Positions 12,119 to 21,129 of a stretch of 64,000 nucleotides of DNA are shown here, one piece after another (within the stretch, counting starts at the first letter, position 1; the number at the start of each line of letters is the position of its first letter). The notes under the pieces were generated by a model, which did no database searches, was not told the origin of the DNA, and saw nothing but the letters and a program-made list of their open reading frames with translations. Source of the stretch: Daphnia pulex (Eukaryota; Arthropoda; Branchiopoda; Diplostraca; Daphniidae); the NCBI RefSeq assembly GCF_021134715.1, contig NC_060026.1, forward strand, positions 9,911,001 through 9,975,000, in the 5' to 3' direction. Position numbers and translations under genes: made by a program.

Positions 12119-12958
12119 GAGCTGAAAGCTTAGGCTATCCCGGTGTCGCTCACGGACTCTTCACGAAAGGTGGAGTCGAATTAGTTCATCATGTCTATCA
12201 GCAGTCGAACGAACGTTTGGCTTCCGAGCTCCCGGCTGACATTAAGGAGGCTCAACTCGATCCTCTAAAGTAAATTTCAAATAGCCTTTTTTCATGTTGT
12301 TAGAGAAAGCAGCTCCCAAGTTTTACTATTGATTTTTTTTAGGGCGAAGGACGATCTTAAGATATTACGACTGGCTGTTGAGAAGCGATTGAGGATGAAT
12401 GCGGAGCACGTATTCACTGGGAAATGGACGGAAGCGATGGGTTTGATGGCTCTGCCCACCAATGCTCCATCTTCTTTGAAATTGCTTGCTCATCTCGTTG
12501 ACGACATGTGGCACCATGCCGGAGACACTTCGCCGGATGTAAGATTCAATTGTATAAAGGTTTATTACGTTATGAGCGAGTTTCGTAACATTCTCTTTGA
12601 CCTTTAGTTTTCATGGTACACTAAAAGAGCCGTGCTGGCTGCCGTTTACAAATCTACTTAGCTGAGCATGATGCAGGATAAAAGTGAAGACTTTCGAAGC
12701 ACCTAGGAGTTTCTCGATCGTCGAATTGAAGATGTTCGTTATTGCTTTCTAAAAATGTAGAACTGGAACCCGAAACTAAATTATTGAATTCTCCTTTCTG
12801 CAGATGGAAAAATTACGTGATTGTTCCAAAATGTGTGAAGAAACTTCACTCGTCTTGACAGGGCTCCTCAAAACGGTAAGCCAACAAAAGTGATTCAAAA
12901 ATTGAAATATGAATCTAACTGTTTGCTCTGACAGGCGAGAAATGTGATGGGCGGTTGA
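12119..12958 (+). pseudogene. COQ9: COQ9 pseudogene (ubiquinone biosynthesis lipid-binding protein)
   Basis: COQ9 is the mitochondrial lipid-binding partner of COQ7. The sequence gives ESLGYPGVAHGLFTKGGVEL, a phase-consistent intron (about 12269-12342), AKDDLKILRLAVEKRLRM, AMGLMALPTNAPSSLKLLA, HLVDDMWHHAGDTSPD, an intron, then FSWYTKRAVLAAVYKST, MMQDKSEDF and FLDRRIEDV, matching the family in order. Two stops interrupt the last exon: TAG at 12659-12661 (family Glu in TTEL) and TAG at 12704-12706 (family Trp). The N-terminal mitochondrial exon is missing. A possible tail (KMCEETSLVLTGLLKT, ARNVMGG) follows to 12958. Retained introns mean this is a genomic duplicate, not a processed copy. Confidence 0.88.
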
Positions 12959-13640
12959 AGCGATGCATTTATTTGATACATTGTGTTAAGTTTGATAGTG
13001 TTTCCTTAGAAACCAATACAATATAAGACTTGGCGGAACTGGAAATTTATTGACGTGTCTTGGAATTTATTTAGTAATCCTGCGCTGTAATAGCGCCCGT
13101 AGGCACGGTTTTTTTTAGAACAATTGCTGTAAACCAAGGGAGCTCTTGGTGGAAGAGGTTAATGGCTAGGTAATATGGTTTGTAGGTTTTCGCCGATCAA
13201 TATCTGTTTTCGTTGTTGGATGATATGGCAAGAACAAAAAATGGTTAATGGAAATGGTTAATGATCGTCCTTATGTACAGTACCTACCTAAAGTTTGGGA
13301 ACGCGCGAGAGAACCTTATGGAAAAAGGCGTTTTTCTCGGCGTTCCCAAAAATCCAATTTTCTTCGGATTTTGTTGAATTTTTTTTTGGCCGTAGCCATT
13401 ATAGGTAGCATTACGCTGATTTTTTTAAAGATTTTTCCTATTAAGGGCAGGGTCACTTTTAACTCGAGCCCTAAGTTTGGGAACGCTCCGTAGAGCCATA
13501 TGCAAATTAGGGTACTTTAAGGGGGGATAACTAATGAACGGGTAGAGCTAGGAAGACGCGGAAAACTCTGAAATGAAGAGGTTCACTAGCTGAACAACAT
13601 TCTTCATTTTCAGATTTTTCGCGTCATATTGAAAGTAGTC
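12959..13640. other. Non-coding with repeat pieces; possible Tc1-like end
   Basis: Holds a dispersed repeat (13123-13231). Also, AAGTTTGGGAACGC occurs near 13291, preceded by a CAGTACCTACCT-like start that resembles a Tc1/mariner terminus, and again in the same orientation near 13474. No transposase is seen, so this is tentative. Confidence 0.3.
13123..13231. repeat. Dispersed ~110-bp repeat, copy 1
   Basis: Starts ATTGCTGTAAACCAAGGGAG and ends TTGGATGATATGGCAA. A near-identical copy lies at 28286-28397 in the same orientation. Unrelated flanks suggest an interspersed element. Confidence 0.75.
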
Positions 13641-13779
13641 AATTGTGAATTGAAAGCAGTTTTAATTTTTTGGCCCGTTCTAGTCCCTCCCCCCCCCCCT
13701 TTCCACCCCGCGCGCCTTTTTCTCTGTTAAACAGAGAAAACGCGCGCTTATGAGGTGGCGACAACCCGGCGTGGGGGAC

Positions 13780-13918
13780 TGAATTTCGGCCTATTCGGAT
13801 CTTGGCCCACCTTACTGAATCTCGGCCCACCTAACTGAATCTCGGCCCAGTCAGATCTCGGCCCACCCGGATCTCGGCCCACCTGACTGAATCTCGGCCC
13901 ACTCGGATCTCGGCCCAC
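13780..13918. repeat. Minisatellite of CTGAATCTCGGCCCAC units
   Basis: About seven imperfect units ending in TCTCGGCCCAC, alternating between an ACTGAATC and a shorter [AC]GGATC lead. Stray units recur near 13966 and 14091. Just upstream (13718-13740) is a perfect inverted repeat with 11-bp arms (TTTTCTCTGTT), flanked on both sides by CGCGCG. Confidence 0.75.
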
Positions 13919-14141
13919 AATTAGGCTGAGCCTAAAGATAGCCGTGCAGATGGCGTTGTAGCTATCTCGGCCCACCACTGGGTGGAGCCTAAGCCGTCCG
14001 GACCTTTATAACTGCCCTCTGGTAGGCTAAGACTCACTAAGAGGTACCATTCTTCACTGAGAGCTGAAAAGAGACGGATGTCTGCTGAGTCTCGGCCCAC
14101 TCGGTTCTTTTCAGAGCCAACCAAAAAGGCAACTGGCCTTA

Positions 14142-14165
14142 CCAAAAAGGCAATTGCCTTTTTGG
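14142..14165. repeat. Perfect 24-bp palindrome
   Basis: Half-site CCAAAAAGGCAA followed directly by its reverse complement. A further CCAAAAAGGCAA half lies about 20 bp upstream (near 14121). Confidence 0.8.
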
Positions 14166-14287
14166 ACTTGCCTTCTGGAAGAATTGCCTTTCCTTCTAGA
14201 ATTCGTGCAATAGCCACAAATCTGCATTGCATTAGCTTGAATTGAAAAAAAAAAAAAAAACATATTGCTTTTTCTGAGGGGTAAATT

Positions 14288-14317
14288 CCCGGGACACCAG
14301 TTGGTGGGTGTCCCGGG
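14288..14317. repeat. GC-rich 30-bp hairpin after the D-module stop (three copies here)
   Basis: Arms CCCGGGACACC and GGTGTCCCGGG are perfectly complementary around an 8-base loop. Identical copies sit at 15007-15036 and 15720-15749, each 17 bp beyond a D-module stop codon on the minus strand. The exact reverse complement is at 45542-45571, after the plus-strand D module. Pieces of the arm (CCCGGGACACC) also occur near 14602, 15319 and 16041, inside the C-D introns. Confidence 0.85.
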
Positions 14318-14333
14318 GTCACCCGACGCACTT

Positions 14334-14922
14334 TTATTGGTCCTCCACGCCTGGACCAGTTGGTTGGCCAAATTTCTTTGGCACGTCATTTGTGGAGGGT
14401 TCCAGGAATGCCACGGAAACTTTGATCGCCTCTAGTACCGCCAATTGCTGATTGAGCAGCTGCTCCAATGGATTGCCGGGAAGGGGGATTAAGTCGGATG
14501 TTTCCTTTTCTGTTTGGGTTTTGTTGAAATAAGCTTGCCCAGAAAAAAACAGCAAATATTTATAATTTATTTAAATAAACCTTGCAAATACATTCACAAC
14601 CTTCCCGGGACACCCGACGCACTAGAAATAGAAACTTATACTTACATTTTAATACAAGTTTTTCCCACACGTATTTTTTAACGATGGGCCACACCAGGTA
14701 TTTGGCTACTGCAATAAGCACCAGCCCGAAGGTGCCTTCTAACCACGGCAACTCGTTCTCCAGTACGATTTTGGATAGATCAGCCGCGAGGCCGTCAACA
14801 TCGACGGAAACCAGTTTCGGATCAACTGGCCTTGCACCCACAACAGGGAGCTGGAAGAAGCAACCTGTCAACGTAGCAACCTTTGCGACCTGATTTACAA
14901 TGTTTATATGATTGAGCAACAA
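14334..14922 (-). pseudogene. Membrane-protein family, C3-D3 partial copy
   Basis: C module: ARPVDPKLVSVDVDG, then ENELPWLEGTFGLVLIAVAK and WPIVKKYVWEKLVLKCK, ending at a GTAAGT donor; one predicted transmembrane helix followed by a basic stretch. D module: EQLLNQQLAVLEAIKVSVAF, EPSTNDVPKKFGQP, stop at 14334-14336. The intron's acceptor reads CTGGGCAAG where the D1 copy has TTTTTTCAG, so the original acceptor is lost (a shifted GCAAG may serve). No B module precedes it; an ATG at 14920-14922 (MLLNHINIVNQ) would start it independently. Confidence 0.55.
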
Positions 14923-15052
14923 TTTCTAGGTTAATAGCCACAAATTTGGATTGCATTAGCTTGAATTGAAAAAAAGAAACATATTGCTTTTTCTGAGGGA
15001 TAAATTCCCGGGACACCAGTTGGTGGGTGTCCCGGGGTCACCCGACGCACTT

Positions 15053-15635
15053 TTATTGGTCCCCCACGCCTGGACCAGTTGGTTGGCCAAATTTCTTTGG
15101 CACGTCATTTGTGGAGGGTTCCAGGAATGCCACGGAAACTTTGATCGCCTCTAGTACCGCCAATTGCTGATTTAGCAGCTTCTCCAATGGATTGCCGGGA
15201 AGGGGGATTAAGTCGGATGTTTCCTTTTCTGTTTGGGTTTTGTTGAAATAAGCTTGCCCAGAAAAAAACAGCAAATATTTATAATTTATTTAAATAAACC
15301 TTGCAAATACATTCACATCGGGACACCCGACGCACTAGAAATAGAAACTTATACTTACATTTTAATACAAGTTTTTCCCACACGTATTTTTTAACGATGG
15401 GCCACACCAGGTATTTGGCTACTGCAATAAGCACCAGCCCGAAGGTGCCTTCTAACCACGGCAACTCGTTCTCCAGTACGATTTTGGATAGATCAGCCGC
15501 GAGGCCGTCAACATCGACGGAAACCAGTTTCGGATCAACTGGCCTTGCACCCACAACAGGGAGCTGGAAGAAGCAACCTGTCAACGTAGCAACCTTTGCG
15601 ACCTGATTTACAATGTTTATATGATTGAGCAACAA
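15053..15635 (-). pseudogene. Membrane-protein family, C2-D2 partial copy
   Basis: Same structure as C3-D3: C2 exon about 15563-15359 after a good TTCTTCCAG acceptor, D2 down to the stop at 15053-15055. It shares the CAG-to-CTG acceptor change with D3, so the change predates the tandem duplication. C2 reads ARPVDPK without a break where C1 has an intron, so it is a derived form. Expression as a separate gene is unproven. Confidence 0.55.
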
Positions 15636-15765
15636 TTTCTAGGTTAATAGCCACAAATTTGCATTGCATTAGCTTGAATTGAAAAAAAGAAACATATTGC
15701 TTTTTCTGAGGGGTAAATTCCCGGGACACCAGTTGGTGGGTGTCCCGGGGTCACCCGACGCACTT

Positions 15766-16663
15766 TTATTGGTCTCCCACGCCTGGACCAGTTGGTTGGC
15801 CAAATTTCTTTGGTACGTCATTTGTAGAGGGTTCCAGGAATGCCACGGAAACTTTGATCTCCTTTAATACCGTAAATTGCTTAATGAGCAGCTGCTCCAT
15901 CGCTGAGTTGTTTGCTGGTTGGGAAAGGGGGATTTTGACATATTTTTGGTTTTTGGTTTGGTCTTTGTTGTGGTAAGCATTCCCTGAAAAAACAGCAAAT
16001 ATATATAATTTATTCAAATAAACCTTGCAAATAAACCTTCCCGGGACACCTGACGCACTAGAAATAGAAACTGATACTTACATTTTAGTTTAACTTTTTC
16101 CCACAAGTATTTGAGGAAAGGCCACCCCCAATACTTGGCTACTGCCATGAGCACTAGCCTAAACGTTCCTTCCATCCACGGCAACTCCTTCTTCAACACG
16201 ATGGCTGATACCTCGGCAGCGAAGCCGTAGATATCAACAGTCGCCAATTTCGGCTCAACTAAAAAAAAAAAACATAAACATTTATTTGTTATTTAAAACA
16301 CGCATTTACTTACCACCTCCAATTGGCCTGGCAGCTGGCAGCAGAAACAGCATTTTGCCGGCGAAACAGCATACCTGCACGAGACAAGATTTTAATAAGG
16401 ACATTTGAATAAGGAGGCTTACCCTTGGATTGACTAGGCCAGTCCCACTTCTCACGTAAGTTGTATTGAAGTGGTGGCCAAAGGGTAATTTTGGCTACCG
16501 CAACAGTTGCCAATCCAAAAACCCCTTCAGCCATGTACAGGCCCCAGTTTGCAATTTGGTGATAAAAATCATCACCTTCCGATAGCTGGGACACTTGATA
16601 AATCGGGATCAATAAATTTGTATTCCATCCTAAATCTATAAATATCTCAATCTTGGTACACAT
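15766..16663 (-). CDS. Membrane-protein family, B1-C1-D1 gene
   Basis: Best-preserved B-C-D copy. B1 (about 16616-16435): QLSEGDDFYHQIANWGLYMA, EGVFGLATVAVAKITLWPP, LREKWDWPSQSKG, donor GTAAG. A short exon (AARPIGG) joins in phase to C1 at 16258-16082 (VEPKLATVDIYG, KKELPWMEGTFRLVLMAVAK, KYLWEKVKLKCK). D1 is 15983-15766 (GNAYHNKDQTKN, MEQLLIKQFTVLKEIKVSVA, stop). This would give about 195 residues with two hydrophobic segments, each followed by W/K-rich sequence, and a C-terminal helix with coiled-coil character. The MASS start seen in other B copies is mutated here; the only upstream in-frame ATG is at 16661-16663. Family and function not recognised. Confidence 0.5.
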
Positions 16664-16753
16664 AATAGAAAGAAGAAAAGAAACAAGAGAGTGGAAAATT
16701 TTTGTATTAATAGTAAACCACTAATGTAATAAAAACTGAATGTTCAATCTTGA

Positions 16754-17181
16754 TTACTCTTTGTTCCCAGAGGATGGAGCTAGAGCATCCAACTTCTTAT
16801 TCAAAGATAGCATAATTTTTCTAGATAAAACAGGAACATGTTAAAAAAACATATTGTTGACTGACTGTTTTGAAGAACTTACCTAGCCACGTGTTACGCC
16901 AACACATCTGCCATTTCCATTTGACTTTCAGAAAAATGCGGTTTCTTTTTTATTTTGTTGTGCCATTCCGTAGCCTTTTTCATACAATAGTAAAAGATCC
17001 TGGGCCCAAACTTATTCCCCATCCAAAGAAGGCCGAAGAAAAACATCCCATACGATGTCCAGTGAAGATTATCCTTTATCAGCGCACTGGTAATGGGCTT
17101 CATGACATCTTGAAGAATTGCATCTTGAATTGGGTCGGACGTTGTGGGTAAGGGATCAAAAATTTCGTGAATTGGTGGCAT
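16754..17181 (-). CDS. Membrane-protein family, type A1
   Basis: Exon 17181-16883: MPPIHEIFDPLPTTSDPI, DVMKPITSALIKDNLHWTSY, a hydrophobic segment (MFFFGLLWMGNKFGPRIFYY), then basic CMKKATEWHNKIKKKP. The frame meets TAA just before the main donor. A second donor 15 bp earlier (GTAACA at 16897) keeps the same phase and avoids the stop, joining the last exon 16820-16754 (KIMLSLNKKLDAL, stop). That gives about 115 residues with one membrane segment. A 5' leader exon ending near 17250 is conserved upstream of A3. Tandem with A2. No known family recognised. Confidence 0.5.
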
Positions 17182-17428
17182 ATTCTAAAATGTTAAAAAT
17201 GTAGGAAAACATTTACAAATTTGGAGAAATTTTAAATTTAACTTACAAAAGGTGAGTTAGTTGCTGAATGGTGGGAACAGTTAATTAAGAAGCAATTTTT
17301 GCAATCACGTTTTTTGCAACAAAAGCACGGTATGCGTAGTTGCCATGCAAAATTGAATATACCCTCATGCTTACAACATGGTAGAAGAGGGGATGGTATT
17401 ACCGTTTACCACTATTTAAAAAACTTAC

Positions 17429-17708
17429 CTTGAAACAAGCTCCCTTAACACATCACTCATTTCCTCCTGAATTTCAAGCTTAGAAAGGAGATTCTTTGGG
17501 GGTTTCTCTTTCTTCTTGCGATACATTCCCCTGACTCCCTAATCCAAAATCCAAAAACACATCAATTTCCATCCAATTCCTTACGCTGTTCCATGAGGAT
17601 CGTCGGACATCACATGGGTTATTACCTTTTCAATTGCACCTCAATCGGGTCAGGTGTGGTGGATGATGTGAGACTATCAATTTGACGAATTTGCCGATTT
17701 GATGGCAT
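17429..17708 (-). CDS. Membrane-protein family, type A2 (membrane segment lost)
   Basis: Exon 17708-17636 (MPSNRQIRQIDSLTSSTTPD) splices, by a GTAATA donor and GAGTCAG acceptor, to 17530-17429 (GMYRKKKEKPPKNLL, EEMSDVLRELVSR) and ends at a GTAAGT donor. Leader-exon sequence upstream (about 17830-17930) resembles those of A1 and A3. Against A1 the hydrophobic segment is missing. The phase at its last donor matches the A1 terminal exon at 16820, so transcripts reading through into A1 are possible (inference). Confidence 0.4.
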
Positions 17709-17720
17709 GTTCAAAAATTT

Positions 17721-17800
17721 TAAAAATGTATATTAACATTAAAAAATGTATATTAACATTAAAAAATGTATATTAACATTAAAAAATGTATATTAACATT
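17721..17800. repeat. 20-bp tandem repeat, four copies
   Basis: Four near-perfect units of AAAAAATGTATATTAACATT lie in the leader intron of A2. A/T-rich slippage repeat. Confidence 0.9.
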
Positions 17801-17939
17801 TAAAAATGAATAAACTTGATAAATTTTACTTACGAAATGGCAGAGTAATTTGCTGAATTGAAAATGGGGGAAACAGTTTACGAACCATTTTTGCAATTCG
17901 CTGTTTTCTGAAGCGGTGGAACGAAATATTTAGAAAGTA

Positions 17940-19354
17940 CTTATGTATTCACGAAATTTCGGATACATTCTAAGAGTTACTATGCATTAGGATTAAGACT
18001 AACCAAACCTTTTTGATTTAGGACTAGATTTGATATATCTTTCCCCATTTAGATGAAAATATTTGCGAGGCTTTTCCTGAGGTCAAGAATATTTGAACTT
18101 TAACATTCTTTTATGAAAAACCATTGAATTATTCCTGAAACTGCATTATCGAACTTATCGTACAGATGAAGCATTTTGACCCACTTTTTCTCCGTTAGAA
18201 AAAAAGCATAAATAATAATAATAATAATAACAACAAAATAAATGAAGTTTGACAATAAGTATAAAGACATGAACAATAAGTTACAAATAAAACAAGTTAT
18301 CACCCCCTCCTAGGTTTTTTTTTGTTTATTTACAGCGATTTAACACACACTTAGTCTGCATATTACTTATTGAAAGTACTGCATTTCGCCCAGCGCAATT
18401 ATTGGTAAGTTGAAAGTGGAAACATCCATCATGAATACTGAAATTAACAACGTTTAAACTATAGAATAAACAACCTACAATTCTATGTAAATATTAGTTG
18501 CATTTTCAAAAGATTTCCGTGGACGCGGTGAAAATGTCTGCGTTATTTGGAGGAAGAATATGTCAATTTTTATTCGTGGTTCTTGGTATTCTCTCTAGAG
18601 GATCAGTTAGGAGTGACTAAATTTTTTTCATGCGGTTGAAGAAAAAAGCGTTTAGCTTTGAAGAAAGCACTTTACTCCAAGTAATTATATTAACTCAATT
18701 TCATTTAATTTGTGCTTTCCAACCTATTAGATTCCATATTTACTCCTTTCTGGTGAATGGTCTGCAAGTAGTTGTGAGTCTGCGCTGATGAGTTCGGTAC
18801 GCTTTGATTAAGAGTGGTTTCCGCGAAAATAAGATGTTGCAGAGACAACTCTCAGAGATAAGCAATTAGCTTAATAAACGGTATATAAGCCAGCAAAAAT
18901 ATTCTTTGTTTAACATGTACTCTATGGCTGTTATTCTGTGGGTGGATGATGCGAAGAGTTTCCAATCAAGTAAAGACGAAGAAAATATTGTTGAAAACAT
19001 GTTTTATTATCCCACCTGCACCCAATTCCCACAGTTTTCCAAAAATTCTTAAGAGAAGAATATCATTTTTTAACAACTATTGAGAAAACCACTCAAAGAC
19101 CAATAATTTTTTTATTGTGATGCTCTTCTAAAGCTCAGCCGAAATTCCTTTCGGCACTTTTTGTAGGAATTAACCAGCAAAAATTTAAAATTAGCACCAA
19201 ATTGGCATATATTAAAAAAATAAAACGAATTTACCTAGAATATCCTCGGTATGATGGGATCCTTATAAACGGGCGACAAAAGAACCGTTTCTATTTTGCG
19301 GAATTTAAGATATCACAAATCATAAATCAGGATATGTAATTTCCTCTACCAAAA
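17940..19354. other. Intergenic, AT-rich
   Basis: No gene recognised. Contains an (AAT)n microsatellite (about 18210-18235). Ends at the boundary of the large segmental duplication. Confidence 0.4.
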
Positions 19355-21129
19355 TAACTGCTAAGTAATTTTCAATTCTAAAATACAACAAGTAAAGTAA
19401 AATTGGATCCTCAATAATGAAACTGCAACAAAGAATCTTACCAATGCTACCGTGTAAGGCTCCGTTTGATATTTCAAAAATTTCCCAAGGTTGACATTAA
19501 AATTTCAAAACATTGTTTTGGATAAATTAGCTCGCTATCAATGGATGCAGACTAAGGACTAACCGATTAAGGTAAAATTGAAATAAGAAAAACAATTATT
19601 TTGAATCTGCTAAAATGCATTTTAATTTACAAAATAAGGAAAAAAGTTACAAAATCGTTCGTAATCAAAGATGCAAATCAGAACGTGTATATGTTTAGAG
19701 AGCGAAACCATTTTTTAAATTTTTCTCTGATATTTGTGGGAATTCTAAAAACTTTAACAATTTTCTTATTCGATTGCGTTTAATAAAAAAATATTCTAAA
19801 ATTAGCTTGAACATGAACAAGGTAAGTGTTGTTTAATTTTCTAATGAATCAAATACCAAATACTAAAATTTTTTTTTGTAGGTTGATATGGAGCCGTTTT
19901 TAAATTAGGGAACGAAAATTGTCGAGTTTTTTCATCGCTTCCTTGTAACACCTTGTCACCAAAGACAACAACCCAACCCCCTTAAAACATTTTTTATTTA
20001 TTTAGTGATGTGGTGTAAGCAATATTTCTACTGAATGGGCAAAATAGTTACACTAGACTAATTTTCCTGTTACAGAAGAGTGTAATTTTCATAAGGTTAA
20101 GATAAGCGTAACTTTTAAAAGTTACTTTTCTTCGTGAAACTGTATTGTTTTGCTTGCTTTCTTAAGCTTTCTTAGAACATAAGGTTATCGTAGCGATAGT
20201 AGCCATCCTTGGAAAGTGCCCTTTCCATCTAAAGTGCACAAATTATGATCAGTGTTATCGGGAATATATTAAACAAAGGCATCTTGCGCGATTTTCAGTT
20301 TAGTGAACGAAGTCACGGCAACCAACTTTCAAATGTAAGTACTTCGTTGCATGAAATGAACAAAATCCATGGCTTTAAAGAGTATCTAAATTAAGGTTCT
20401 TGAAGCATGTAGTAATACTGCAAAAACAATTTATTGTAGGATGAAATTTAAATAATTTAATTTTTTTAAAAATATATATGATTACTTGTAATGGTGCTAT
20501 AATTTTCTTTGGATACGGAAACTGCATTATTGATTGAGCAAATGATGGAATTTTAGATTGATTACTTTTCGCAGTAATTATTTTCAAGAAAATATTTAGT
20601 TATATACAAGCACACAGGCTAGAGTTTTCTAAACTTGAAAGTTCAATTTCAAGTTTAGAGACAATAATTTATAATTCTAATTGATTAGTTTTGCTGCAGC
20701 ACAAATTATTTAAATTTTTTCTTCTTCGGCTGAGTACAATTATTTTTTTTCTGATTTGAAGTTGCTGTAAACAAATTAGGTTATCAATCCGTCGTTACTA
20801 AAAATATGGATATCAAAACCAAAATGGTCAATCAACTTTGACTTAATGGATTTAGAAGTAATGTCGCGTCGTAGTAAATCCAAATGTCAACAGAGTTTGG
20901 CCGTCCCAAAACGGACATTATAGTGATATGAAAATTTTGGGGAAAGAGAAAAGGGGAAAATCGTATCACTTATCCTAATACTACATCTACTGATGCTTCA
21001 CAATTTAATTATAAAAATTCTTGCTTTAGCAGTTAGTAACTATGTACAGATTTATTAATTGCAACAATTTTATTGTGATAGTCAAGGTTAAATATAAAAT
21101 ACTCTATATATATGTATTTTTTAATTTTT

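Larger units (their letters stand above)
14282..15713 (-). repeat. Tandem duplication of a C+D gene unit (719 and 713 bp)
   Basis: Units 14282-15000 and 15001-15713 are nearly identical; a third, diverged D/C region begins at 15714. The units differ by a six-base indel near 14604/15320 and scattered substitutions. Each unit contains one C and one D module of the small membrane-protein family on the minus strand. Confidence 0.9.

Noticed and set aside
17721..17800. Four regular 20-bp repeats, CRISPR-like at first sight
   Set aside because: Units abut without spacers in a eukaryotic intron; simple tandem repeat.
18781..18835. CTGATGAG...CGAAA resembling a hammerhead ribozyme core
   Set aside because: The sequence between does not form a stem II, and no matching stems I/III are visible.
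19601..19783. 60-codon ORF conserved in both duplication copies (also 33412-33594)
   Set aside because: Conservation is explained by the recent duplication; K/I/F-rich composition of AT-rich DNA, no family match.
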